A DNA stretch of 64,000 bases from Lineus longissimus (taxonomy: Eukaryota > Nemertea > Pilidiophora > Heteronemertea > Lineidae), in assembly GCF_910592395.1 (NCBI RefSeq), contig NC_088314.1, positions 18,015,998 to 18,079,997 on the forward strand, in the 5' to 3' direction. Under the pieces are notes generated by a model. That model was not told where the DNA came from. It ran no database searches and saw nothing but the letters and a program-made list of their open reading frames with translations. The position numbers and the translations under genes are program-made. Shown here one piece after another: positions 45,401-51,100 of this stretch. Each line of letters starts with the position of its first letter. Position 1 is the stretch's first letter.

Positions 45401-45614
45401 ACTTTAAAATCTGTTACAGGACTCCTGAGATTTGGTCAAGGCTTTAGTTTGATTCCCTAGTAAGAAAGTCTAACTCGAGCCCCGTGTAACTTACCGGGTC
45501 ATAGGCAGACTTCTTCCTCCTCTTCTGTACAGCGTGACTGTGACTCACGTGAGATGCGACGGAGGCATGATCGGAATCCTCGGTACTGTGAGAAGTCCGA
45601 CGTCTCTTCGGCAT
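2543..45614 (-). CDS. PBRM1: Polybromo-1 (BAF180), complete gene, 36 coding exons
   Basis: Chromatin-targeting subunit of the PBAF SWI/SNF remodeller (nuclear); it reads acetylated histones. Exons in transcript order: 45495-45614, 45055-45152, 44399-44546, 43599-43760, 42915-43076, 42000-42167, 41317-41402, 40553-40618, 37352-37669, 36802-36871, 36086-36184, 35584-35652, 31940-32041, 29252-29440, 28388-28516, 27547-27719, 26590-26722, 25718-25885, 24958-25202, 24028-24070, 23707-23793, 23248-23364, 22429-22548, 21324-21545, 20410-20511, 20215-20289, 19092-19596, 18472-18569, 16321-16392, 13689-13907, 11613-11738, 11013-11247, 7458-7661, 5066-5449, 3325-3439, 2543-2771. They sum to 5658 nt in one open frame: 1885 residues, somewhat longer than the roughly 1600-1700 of vertebrate forms. 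Domain order is six bromodomains, BAH1, BAH2, HMG box, Gln/Pro-rich tail, conserved C-terminus. The start is the ATG at 45614 (MPKRRR). A CAG acceptor lies just before it, so a non-coding first exon must lie further upstream. Exon 8 (40553-40618) is the least certain: its donor is GTTCGT and skipping it keeps the frame. Confidence 0.96.
2935..3165 (-). mobile_element. SINE family B fragment
   Basis: Minus-strand copy lacking the tRNA head. It shares TTCAAGGAACTAAAATTCC and the segment around GGCACCAATTGGGTT with the copy at 42258-42640. It lies in the PBRM1 intron between exons 35 and 36. Confidence 0.65.
4791..4950. repeat. Foldback/MITE family M5 copy
   Basis: Ends GCGACCCGTCACAGCAAAAC and GTTTTGCTGTGACGGGTCAC, about 160 bases. 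Distantly related to M4 in its ends and in the CAACCTG...AGCTC core. In the intron between PBRM1 exons 34 and 35. Confidence 0.75.
5765..5990 (+). mobile_element. tRNA-derived SINE, family A
   Basis: Decayed tRNA-like head (CAGTGGCCTGGACGC, then a degenerate B box GAGGTTGAACCCC) followed by the shared body GGGTACTGGTCAGAAATGCT and tail GAGTTCTACTGAAAGGTTTC. The same body and tail occur at 17262-17495 and 35890-36080. Confidence 0.65.
7034..7212. repeat. Near-perfect foldback MITE
   Basis: 179 bases with about 52-base arms: AAGGCTGACTTTACATAGGC at the left, GCCTATGTAACGTCAGCCTT at the right, TA outside each. A second, weaker foldback (AAGTGAAGTGAATGCC / CAATCACTTC) follows directly at about 7218-7318. 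Confidence 0.8.
8099..8230. repeat. TIR MITE of 132 bases
   Basis: TAGAGGTTCTTCACGTGAC mirrored by GTCAGTGACGAACCTCTA. In the intron between PBRM1 exons 32 and 33. Confidence 0.7.
9012..9184 (+). repeat. MITE family M1 copy
   Basis: Diverged copy, from GAACCACCCTTTAGCGG to GAGAGGTTCAACTGT, in the PBRM1 intron between exons 32 and 33. Confidence 0.65.
9311..9524. repeat. Foldback element with CCGAGTCAAGG arms
   Basis: Arms of about 70 bases (CATCTCCGAGTCAAGGTCAA versus TTGACTCGGAGAGGTG and neighbours). Related halves lie at about 16855-16965 and 32770-33090; the latter has another unit inserted between its arms. Confidence 0.65.
10147..10261. repeat. TIR MITE of 115 bases
   Basis: TAAGGTAAAGTGGTACAATT mirrored by AATTGTACCATTTGACCTTA. 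In the intron between PBRM1 exons 32 and 33. Confidence 0.75.
12040..12300. repeat. Degenerate AT-rich tandem repeat
   Basis: Roughly 31-base units of the type AAAATATTTCATCTAATGA with a TGCATTATT segment, about seven diverged copies, in the intron between PBRM1 exons 30 and 31. Confidence 0.65.
12579..12830. repeat. TIR element with amplified left end
   Basis: Left end GTGAAACTATAGTGACTCC, right end CCACTATAGTTTCAAC. Within the left end the 22-base unit ACTATAGTGACTCCATTTTC is repeated three times in tandem. Confidence 0.7.
13282..13615. repeat. Two MITE M1 copies in opposite orientation
   Basis: A minus-oriented partial copy at 13282-13405 ends GAGGTTCTACCGTA. A full plus-oriented copy follows at 13436-13615 with ends TACAGTAGAACC and GGTTCTACTGTA. 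Confidence 0.75.
13986..14777. mobile_element. hAT-like non-autonomous element
   Basis: Inverted ends TGCAGGGCTTGACAAATCAG and CTGATTTGTCAAACCCTGCA about 790 bases apart. CAGGG at the tips is typical of hAT elements. I found no transposase frame and no convincing 8-base target duplication. Confidence 0.55.
15661..15854. repeat. Family M5 copy
   Basis: TATGTGACCCACCACGAC to GTCATGGCGGGTCACAT, sharing the core GACAACAGTGAAATGAACAA with the other copies. In the intron between PBRM1 exons 29 and 30. Confidence 0.7.
17262..17495 (-). mobile_element. tRNA-derived SINE, family A
   Basis: On the minus strand: A box TGGTGTAGTGGCTGGGAC and an intact B box GGTTCGATCCC at 17411-17421, then the body with GGGTACCGGTCAAAAATGC and the tail GAGTTCTACTGAAGGTTTC. 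It is the best preserved pol III head in this family here. Confidence 0.7.
18001..18336 (+). repeat. MITE family M2 copy 1
   Basis: About 335 bases, ends TAAAGGGTAACTCGTG and TAGTATCACTTTA (imperfect inverted ends TAAAGNGNTACT). It lacks an internal block of about 25 bases (GAAATTGCGCTACGCC) seen in copies 2 and 4. Confidence 0.8.
19677..20063 (-). mobile_element. 5S-rRNA-derived SINE, copy 2, with inverted partial duplicate
   Basis: On the minus strand, from 20063, the same TAGTACCCCCAGG head, AGTGGTTGGCGCGTTGG and a 5S-like GAAGTTAAGCAACGTTGAGC with TTGGATCGGTGACCGG (19911-19972). Its left part 19677-19797 is a separate palindrome made from the head of the element repeated in both orientations. 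It lies in the PBRM1 intron between exons 26 and 27. A decayed head fragment is also present at about 22056-22110. Confidence 0.65.
20112..20190 (+). repeat. Truncated MITE M1
   Basis: Starts CTACAGTAGAACCTCTC and loses similarity after about 80 bases. It is in the intron between PBRM1 exons 26 and 27, within 30 bases of exon 26. Confidence 0.55.
20930..21287 (+). repeat. MITE family M2 copy 2
   Basis: Long form of 358 bases including GAAATTGCGCTACGCC. It ends 36 bases from the donor of PBRM1 exon 24. Confidence 0.8.
21696..21855 (+). repeat. MITE family M1 copy
   Basis: Complete: CAGTAGAACC at the left, GGTTCTACTG at the right, about 160 bases. TA lies to the left. Confidence 0.8.
22563..23032. 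repeat. 51-base minisatellite next to PBRM1 exon 23
   Basis: About nine copies of a 51-base unit (GGGTAATTAGCTAACC, then TTTCAGTTGCAAAATCCACA). It begins about 15 bases from the acceptor of exon 23 (22548) and fills most of that intron. Because 51 is a multiple of three it creates a spurious 17-residue-periodic ORF on the minus strand. Confidence 0.9.
24430..24800 (+). repeat. MITE family M3 copy 1
   Basis: 371 bases with exact inverted ends AATAGCATTCCGCGA and TCGCGGAATGCTATT. By eye about 95 percent identical to 48695-49065. It contains GAGCTATAAATAG, a chance TATA-like word. It lies in the intron between PBRM1 exons 19 and 20. Confidence 0.85.
25313..25493 (+). repeat. MITE family M1 copy
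   Basis: Ends ACAGCGGAACC and GGTTCTCCTGT, in the PBRM1 intron between exons 18 and 19. Confidence 0.75.
26100..26432 (-). repeat. MITE family M2 copy 3, inverted
   Basis: Short form on the minus strand, TAAAGTGATACTATG at the left and ACCCTTTA at the right. Together with the plus-oriented copy 27096-27453 it brackets PBRM1 exon 17. Confidence 0.8.
26818..27010 (+). mobile_element. LINE remnant, end of reverse-transcriptase ORF
   Basis: The plus strand reads MMLCGSETW, then KKLQVFINSCLCRIL, the conserved segment after the RT domain in RTE/BovB-like LINE proteins. The frame ends in an in-frame TGA near 26933 and is truncated. It sits in the PBRM1 intron between exons 16 and 17, antisense to the gene. 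Confidence 0.6.
27096..27453 (+). repeat. MITE family M2 copy 4
   Basis: Long form, more than 90 percent identical by eye to copy 2. It is in the intron between PBRM1 exons 16 and 17. Confidence 0.8.
27733..27950 (+). repeat. MITE family M1 copy beside an exon
   Basis: Ends TACAGTGGAACC and GGTTCTACTGTA with TA at both sides, plus extra tandem units of ATTATGGACAACCTCTC. The left end lies 14 bases from the acceptor of PBRM1 exon 16 (27719), so the polypyrimidine region of that intron is partly element-derived. Confidence 0.8.
28517..28922. repeat. 20-base minisatellite that forms a 3' splice site
   Basis: About 20 copies of ACCAGGGATTAAATGCCAAT, starting directly at the acceptor of PBRM1 exon 15 (28516). 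The last intron bases on the minus strand, CATTTACAG, differ from a repeat unit (CATTTAATC) only in the final three bases. A run of near-identical units at 28721-28880 shows recent homogenisation. Confidence 0.92.
30339..30466. repeat. TIR MITE of about 128 bases
   Basis: TGTAAGGCAGAATGGGG mirrored by CCCCATTCTACCTTACA, plus a second nested pair GTAGCCCC / GGGGCTAC. In the intron between PBRM1 exons 13 and 14. Confidence 0.75.
30588..31055 (+). CDS. Unrecognised 155-codon ORF inside a PBRM1 intron
   Basis: Open plus-strand frame of 155 residues in the intron between exons 13 and 14. Features seen: a Trp/Glu-rich segment PERWWESWEGEF and no signal peptide or repeat. There is no family match I can name, and no clear poly-A signal or splice sites that would join it to anything. 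It may be chance or a decayed element. Confidence 0.15.
   Translation: MLCVLDSQDVLLKQTLRPERWWESWEGEFHDVRGEPTSKLAISELQRHKRGKSLPFNFLYWRIMAADFEFEPALKMITFVICLRGQGYFMYVKCQVGKSVSLFTTLDYARSPRPVPAYQLLHADPTTRKLKSLADTPSMRSGTGSSLYLPYIKPK
31547..31730 (-). repeat. MITE family M1 copy, inverted relative to its neighbours
   Basis: Ends CAGTAGAACC and GGTTCCACTGTA, but the asymmetric core (ATTGGTTGTTTCC-type) reads on the minus strand, opposite to the copies at 27733 and 36516. Confidence 0.75.
32313..32506. repeat. Family M5 copy
   Basis: TATGTGACCCGTCACAGC to GCTGTGATGGGTCACATA, with TGTCGCTCTGAGCTTGGC inside. In the intron between PBRM1 exons 12 and 13. Confidence 0.75.
33415..33500. repeat. Short 21-base tandem repeat
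   Basis: Four copies of CCAGTGTTACACAAAGGAACA with minor changes, in the intron between PBRM1 exons 12 and 13. Confidence 0.8.
33868..33976. repeat. Short foldback MITE M6, copy 2
   Basis: 109 bases, same arms as 527-636, with few differences. In the intron between PBRM1 exons 12 and 13. Confidence 0.8.
34249..34483. repeat. TIR element with internal 61-base duplication
   Basis: CCGCAAACCAGCGATTT at the left, AAATCGCTGGTTTGCGG at the right. The inside holds two tandem copies of a unit beginning GCTGACCACCGCAAAC. Confidence 0.7.
35890..36080 (+). mobile_element. tRNA-derived SINE, family A, next to an exon
   Basis: Plus-strand copy with a B-box-like GGTTCAAAACCC, the body GGGTACCAGACAGAAATG and a tail ending AAAGGTTCAGGAG. 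The tail stops about six bases from the donor of PBRM1 exon 11 (36086-36184), so the sequence just inside the intron is SINE-derived. Confidence 0.65.
36380..36510 (-). mobile_element. tRNA-like SINE head
   Basis: Minus strand: GGCCTGGTGGTAAATGTG as A box and GGTTCAAACCTAGG as B box at about tRNA spacing. No family A or B body follows. It lies in the PBRM1 intron between exons 10 and 11. Confidence 0.45.
36516..36700 (+). repeat. MITE family M1 copy
   Basis: TATAGTGGAACC to GGTTCTACTCTA, with one extra TATTAAGGACAACCTC unit, in the intron between PBRM1 exons 10 and 11. Confidence 0.75.
36872..37143. repeat. 20-base minisatellite at the PBRM1 exon 10 acceptor
   Basis: About 13 copies of AAATACACAATGGAAATTGC and variants, starting within five bases of the acceptor (36871). 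The acceptor TATTTTCCAG on the minus strand reads as a modified repeat unit. Confidence 0.9.
37713..38200. repeat. TIR MITE of about 490 bases
   Basis: Ends GCTGAGCACACACGG and GCCCGTGTGCGCTTAGC, then ACAAAATGACA / TGTCATTTTGT. Internal copies of CGCCCGCAGACGGGC-like hairpins and AAAACATTTGTTTTC. In the intron between PBRM1 exons 8 and 9. Confidence 0.7.
38540..39470. repeat. Nested inverted-repeat elements with poly-C and poly-G arms
   Basis: Outer arms: TTCGTAGCTTGTACC followed by about 14 C near 38580, and about 12 G followed by GGTACAAGCTATGAA near 39420, with CAACT/AGTTG words beyond. Inside it, 38830-39190 is a second TIR element (CCTCTCAATTAC / GTAATTGAAAGG) with ATGTCCCCAAA words. 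Confidence 0.6.
40919..41215 (+). mobile_element. CR1/L2/Jockey-like LINE 3' end remnant
   Basis: The plus strand encodes LQIPRVGLETYGSRSFLVQA, then ARVWEELG and VDIFRRWL. This corresponds to the end of ORF2 in Jockey-superfamily LINEs, where PRTRLKTYGDRAFSVAAP-type segments precede the stop. It is in the PBRM1 intron between exons 7 and 8, antisense to the gene. The frame reaches RVLNRIEKIF and then decays. A short TTCA repeat follows at 41249-41265. Confidence 0.6.
41574..41880 (+). mobile_element. SINE family B, plus-strand copy
   Basis: tRNA-like head (CAGAGTGGTTAGAGTGG and AGGTTTGACACTC) followed by the family-B body (CTTCGAATGAGACTTAAAACC) and the tail TTGGAGGAGGAATACTC. It lies in the PBRM1 intron between exons 6 and 7. 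Confidence 0.65.
42258..42640 (-). mobile_element. tRNA-derived SINE, family B, near full length
   Basis: Read on the minus strand: head with A box TGGCCTAGTGGTTTACAC and B box GGTTCGATCCCGG, then a body with TTCAAGGAACTAAAATTCC, and a 3' end with CTTGGAGGAGGA. Parts of the same body recur at 2935-3165, 41574-41880 and 58263-58440. The head does not fold with a paired acceptor stem, so it is not a working tRNA gene. Confidence 0.75.
43107..43392 (+). mobile_element. LINE remnant, C-terminal end
   Basis: A plus-strand frame contains VQRIFEIRWFHRVQNTTVRK and LRPRWRGYVIW, the downstream neighbour of the segment seen at 26818-27010 in the same class of LINE proteins (Arg/Trp-rich C-terminus). 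It is decayed, in the intron between PBRM1 exons 4 and 5, antisense to the gene. Confidence 0.6.
43761..44398. other. PBRM1 intron 3, nothing recognised
   Basis: No exon, TIR pair or SINE that I can support; only a short inverted motif around 44170-44245 (AACGTATTTGTACG and CACGTACAGGTACG). Confidence 0.4.
44734..44960. repeat. Foldback element M4, copy 1
   Basis: A hairpin with arms of about 95 bases, nearly perfect: TATGTGACCCGCTCTACC at the left mirrors GGTAGAGCGAGTCACATA at the right, around a loop of about 45 bases containing TGTGACCAAATCAGTTTG. It lies in the PBRM1 intron between exons 2 and 3. Confidence 0.85.
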
Positions 45615-48148
45615 GGTGCCTGAAATTTCAAAATGCGATAAGTAAACTGAATCAAGATGTTTGAATAAACTTGCTCCAGTGAGAAATGCCCTTTATTTCG
45701 TCTCTCAAACTCGAACGAGGCTAATGACCTTTTTTGGGGAACTGGCAGTGCTGAATGGTCAAGTCGCTCTGTCTGCACCCTCTCTGTCCTGCTCTGAACC
45801 TCGTCTGACTGTCTGTCTGAACAAGTCATCTTGTCTCGACTCTTGTCTGTGAAAGTCAATCAATCAAAGAAGAAGCCCGACCCGAGAACAAGGTCCTCCA
45901 TCTCAACACAATATCTAGTTTTCAAATGTGAGGCACATACAATTTGGGTCAATGGGTTTTGAACTGTTGTTCTAACGGGTAGAGATAAGAGAAATTCTAT
46001 TCTGTGATTTTCGGCAGACAGAATGAGAATTTGAAAAAAGAACAAAGAAAATGCACTGGTACTGGAAAAATGCAGACGAGCTAAACAAAGCTGAACATTT
46101 TTCTTGATTACAGAGTTCTGGTGGCTATAAGAGCAGGAAATTGAATACCTGCAGATAAAGATTTACTTGGTGTACCTTACAAATTTATTCCTGTTGAAAA
46201 ATAGCTCAATTTCCTCTTGAAATAAGATACTTGTGAAGGCAAAATTTTAATTTTTGTAAAAAGCGGCCATGTTGTATAGTTTTACAAGCGTTGCATAGAT
46301 GGCGCTAGAAGCCAAACACCGTACGGTGCTGCCGCCTGTTGAAAATTGGTGGAGATAAACGTCAACAGGCGGCAGCACAGTATCCAGTGAAAACGTCCCC
46401 ATGCCAAAACGTCCTCGCTTTCAAGGTACGAAAACGTCCTCGTGTCAAAAACGTCCTCGCTTTCAATTGAAGGTGGCTTGGCATTGGGGGCTTGGGCTAG
46501 GGCTTTGCCTGGGGTAATCGCAATAACCTCCAAATCGAGATGGGCAGGTATATGAAACAAAAGCCCGAATAGAGATTATGTTTGCTCTGTGGAAGTGATG
46601 TCGAAAATGAAACCCATTTCTGTATGCAATGTACAAAATATGCAAGAACTCGCACGGATTACCTAAAATCCATTGATACATTAGATTTACAGGGATTGTC
46701 AGACATTTAGAAAAACTTTGCAAAATTGCATTTGGCCCAATGAACTCACCCTCAAGCCATGCAAACTACGAACAACCATCGCATGAATATCCTAGGTGCA
46801 CGGCAGACTCTTGCCTCGTATGTGACAGAGGATAGCGACATGATAAGGCCGTAAGGATCAAGGTCATGGGCTCCAAGACGCCTGGACGCACGAGATTCCC
46901 GTCGTTCGTGAGAAGATGAAGGAGAGTCGACGAGTCAAATCTCAGAAAAGTCATTTTTCATCAATAAGATGGACAGCATTGGGCAGCATTGTAAACTTTA
47001 CCAAGAGCCATCCCGTCTTTCTAGGTCGCCTGTCTGATACCAAGACAAAAAAGAAAGCATTATGTTGATGGGTTGCCTGTATTTTGACCCACTGATTTTG
47101 ACGGTCTCTCTTTATTTCAAGATGTCCTGCATGTATTATTTAAAGGACAGGTTCATTCGTCAGTTTGTTTGCGATCTGTTCCAGTTACAGTCTCGTGCAG
47201 CGGCCAATCAGCGCCACCCGTGCGACCTGATAGAAGGCGGCTTGATTGTGACAAGCGGAGCGGGGGTGGCTGAGCCATTGATGCAAGGAGCGCTACGATT
47301 GGTGTATTTTCTTTGACAGACAGGCGAACGGAAAATCCCGACTACTAATGACTACGCGTTCACTTGATATTCAAATAGGGCCTACCCGCTAACAAGGATT
47401 GTGTAGCGTTAACATGGATTGTGCAGCGCTGTGGCACAATTTGAAAACCGTTGATTGTTATTCAGCGTTCAATTCGTGGTTAACGCAGTGCGTTAAATAG
47501 GTTTTAACGAAACTACATGCTGTTCCACGGGAATTCATTCCCGTTCAACTAGGTAAAGCAATAGCGCTGAACGGGAATTTGGCAATTGTGACCGCAATGG
47601 ACCGCCATACCGTCAAGGCCCTCCTCCTTTGATGACAGCAACCCACGCAAGCCCAGCAAATTTCTTTGTAAAAATACGAATTGTGTGACTGGATAGAGAA
47701 CAACTCATACCGCTTATTGATAATTTATATCCTTTTCGTTTATTCAATAAAATTAAAGGAGCTACATGTACACACACATCATTGAGTTTCATGATAGACT
47801 AATAGTGGTTACACAAACCGGCAAAAAATCAGGATGCACATCTTACAGTCCTGTAACAATAACAGACCCTAGAAAATAAAAACGCATTTCCTCGCTATAA
47901 CGAACACCTGATTCGCTATAACGAAAAGGAGTTCGTTTTAGTGAGGTTGCATGATAACTTAAATCAGAGAGAATATAACAAGTATTTGAATCACGAAAGA
48001 ATGGATGTATTTTTACTGTTGTTATGAGGGAGGGAATGGACTGCCCCGGAATCGACCTTGTATTGCCACCTGGGGAACGCTACTCTTGTTAGATCACGTT
48101 CCTGACCAAAAACTGTGACCACTTTCTCGCATCTTCATCCTCAGTTGT
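45615..48148. other. Intergenic region between PBRM1 and SSUH2
   Basis: No convincing coding frame. It must hold the PBRM1 non-coding first exon and promoter. Candidate promoter signs are a CCAAT motif in GGCCAATCAGCGCC (about 47202) in a locally GC-rich stretch (47160-47290), and the sequence around 46262-46310. The minus-strand AATAAA at 47739-47744 may end SSUH2. Repeated AAAACGTCCTCG words occur at 46391-46465. Confidence 0.4.
46326..46378. other. Short perfect hairpin upstream of PBRM1
   Basis: GTGCTGCCGCCTGTTGA and its exact complement TCAACAGGCGGCAGCAC, 19-base loop. It is about 700 bases upstream of the PBRM1 ATG. The stem is short for a microRNA precursor. Confidence 0.5.
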
Positions 48149-51100
48149 TTAGAGGATCTGGCATCCCCAGCAGCATTGCTGTGGGTAGTCTGGGGCGTGG
48201 ACCATCCTGTCTAAACCATACACCCAGAACCTGCGGTCCTCCTCTTTCCACTTGTAGTCGCATTCGGTCACGGGAATCGCTCGGATTTCGTGTTTCTGAA
48301 AGTAGAGTACAGAGAGAAACTATAATATTCACTCCACACCAGAGTACACTCCGTACGCAGTGGACCGGACACGTTCCTCACCCGAAGGAGACCAATTAGG
48401 ATGACGCAATAGACTGCCCAAGGAGTTTAGGTAACACGATGACGTGATTCCAGGCTATCCTCCTTTGCGCATGACCATAATTCTAATTGTATCTTATACG
48501 TCGTTTCGTCCCTGCTGAATGTGGAACATCCGCTCACTTCATTATCACAAGACATTCAAGGCATATCTTGATGCGAAACTTTGAGACATTGTCAGAATAG
48601 TCCATTCAAACATTTTTATTGAAGCAATTTTATAAGATTTTGTAATATCGTCCTCGAATGAGTACGAATCTATGGCCACGGCCATTTTTAGTCCAATAGC
48701 ATTCCGCGAAGATGACGTCACTGCAGCTGCTGCCCTCTATTTCCCCATCGCTGAATTGCAGGCAATGTCGGACAAACATGCGGTTTCGTAATGGATTCAG
48801 GCTTTCTAACTAGGGCAGTTAGATTCAATCTGGCACATGTCCGAGTGTTGGAAATACTACGTAATTGTTCTGAATATTTCTCTCTCGGACTCTACGGTAT
48901 CATTCATGCTAAAAACAATGCAGGGTCAAAGATAATTGACTTTGAAATAAGCTCAAATGCGCAGAAATAAGTGTCGATGTCCGACTGTCACGTGACTAAA
49001 ACGTCATCAATATCTTATGCAAATGACCTTGTGAGCTATAAATAGTAACTTCGCGGAATGCTATTACACTGCGCAATCGCAAAGTGACTTTCCAACATGG
49101 AAGCTAATACTGGCAGTGAGAATATGCTGAGCATCATGTCTGCTCTGGAGAATGCACCCACCTGCATGAGTTGTCTCTCGGAACCAAATCCAGACCTGTG
49201 TTTCTCCACTAGCCTCATAGAGTTTTCGTTAATCTCCTCCGTCGGGTAGGCTGTGATTGGCCAAACCTGGATCAGAAATGAAAAATCTTTAGTCCTGAAG
49301 AAGAAAATTTTAAATCGACCTTCCGAGGATGTCTTCGAAAATCCTCATATAGGCTACTCATCCGTAACCAACTGGTAACACACATTTTATGTTGACTTCG
49401 TACTTAGTTCATCACGATTTTGTTAGGGTTGTGAAACCTGTCTAATAATCTGAAAGAACAGTCCACGAACCTGCGGCAAAGTCTGCTCGAAGATGGAGTT
49501 GCCGCTTACTTCGCGAACCAACTCATCAGGCAGGTCCGTCTCCTCAAGGATGAAGTCTTCTTGGTGATTGATACTGAAAGTAGATGGACCAATATACTGT
49601 GTTTAATATCCAGAGTCACATCCTACAAAAAGTCACAACCTTGCCCCGAAGACAGTTTTGGACTGATTCACAATCGGGGAGGACAGATTTTGCTCACGTT
49701 TTTCCTAAATTTGACACCGCTGAAGAAAAACTGCAGAAAAATCGTGAAAAGCGAAGGTCAGCTAGGGTTTGGAATTTTATTATGACAAAAGGGTTTTGCC
49801 TGTGGTAAGTCACTTCACCATGTCTTTAATATGTGTTAGTTTGTACTTACAACTTGACTGTAAGCGCAATGTAACACTTGAGTTGACGGTGGCCTTTGCA
49901 GACCGGACACGTCACGCGTCCATCACCACCACAACGGCTACAGCTGCAGAGAAAGAAGGACACTAATGTGACACAAGATATACATACGTGTAGTAATAAT
50001 TATATCACAATACAGTAGAACCTCTCTATTGAGGACACCCTTGGGACTGACAAACGCTGTCCTTAAAAGCGAGGTGTCCTGATCAGAGAGATCAAATTGA
50101 ATGGAAACAACCAATTTTGGGACCAAAACTACATGTAGTTTCCTTGAAAGAGAGGTGGTCCTTTATTGAGAGGTGTCCACTAAAGGAGGTTACACCGTAC
50201 TAATTTGAGTAAATTCAACCAATCTGAAACCAAACTGCATACTTTATTCTCAGTTTTAAACGACCAGTCCGTTGGCCATGCCCCAATCCACGATTACAAT
50301 ACTGCATGGCCACATTCATGAATGGATGCATGTCTTCAACCGCGAATTCTGTCTGAATTGCCTCGTTCAGCAATGATTAACAGATTTGACGTAACCGGCT
50401 GGTTATCATTGTGGTATTCTGACCAATCACTAGTAATCGACACAATGGGCGGCAAAGCTAAGATTACACACTGCGGGCCTATGCTCCGGATTGGCCTGAG
50501 CGTTATAGCAATGCTAAATTATGACCGTCTAATTGTTGAAAAGAGGCGGGACAAACTAAACGCTGAACTGGTCGTTTAAAACCGAGAATAAAGTACATGT
50601 ATGTTATTTCGTCTGTGCAGCAGGCCTACTTCTTCTATTAGTGACTCAAATGTCTATTTGTGACTCGCTCTACCAAAACTAGGCGCTTGTCGCATCTGAA
50701 CTTGACAGGTTGATACGGACTTGTTGTTCATTTCCCTATTGTAGACCTTTTGTGAAATGTGACCAAATCAGTTTGTAATAGATTTCACAAAAGGTCTACA
50801 ATACGAAAAAGCTAACTTCGAGAAAAATCGGCCCCGAAGTTTTCGCGCAGCGGTCCAAAAGGACAGTGACATTGGCGACACTCTAAATGACAAATCAATA
50901 AGAAAGACAAGTGACTTGCCCAATATCATTCTCAACCCCATGCCTAATACAAGGGCGACGAAGGGAACGAGCTCTCATGGGGTTTATTATACTGGTAACG
51001 TCCAGATGACCAATTAATCATTTATTGACCGAGACACACAGGAGCTCTCTCCATGATCTTAGCTACCCAAGATGACATATAAATAAACATACAAGTGTCT

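Larger units (their letters stand above)
43599..45614 (-). other. PBRM1: PBRM1 N-terminus and bromodomain 1 (exons 1-4)
   Basis: Residues 1-176. The first 40 residues are basic and Ser/His-rich (MPKRRR, KRRKK: a likely nuclear signal). Bromodomain 1 runs from CQELYDGI (about residue 44) through ADYYDVV, the ZA-loop core, to NNAKAYYK, then the last helix ending LYLRLKNE. The position that usually holds the acetyl-lysine-binding Asn is Tyr here (YYK), as in vertebrate PBRM1 bromodomain 1. The splice phases are 0, 2, 0, 0. The tail of exon 4 is an acidic linker. Confidence 0.95.

Noticed and set aside
47062-47316. 84-codon ORF upstream of PBRM1
   Set aside because: No domain or splice support; more likely part of the GC-rich promoter region.
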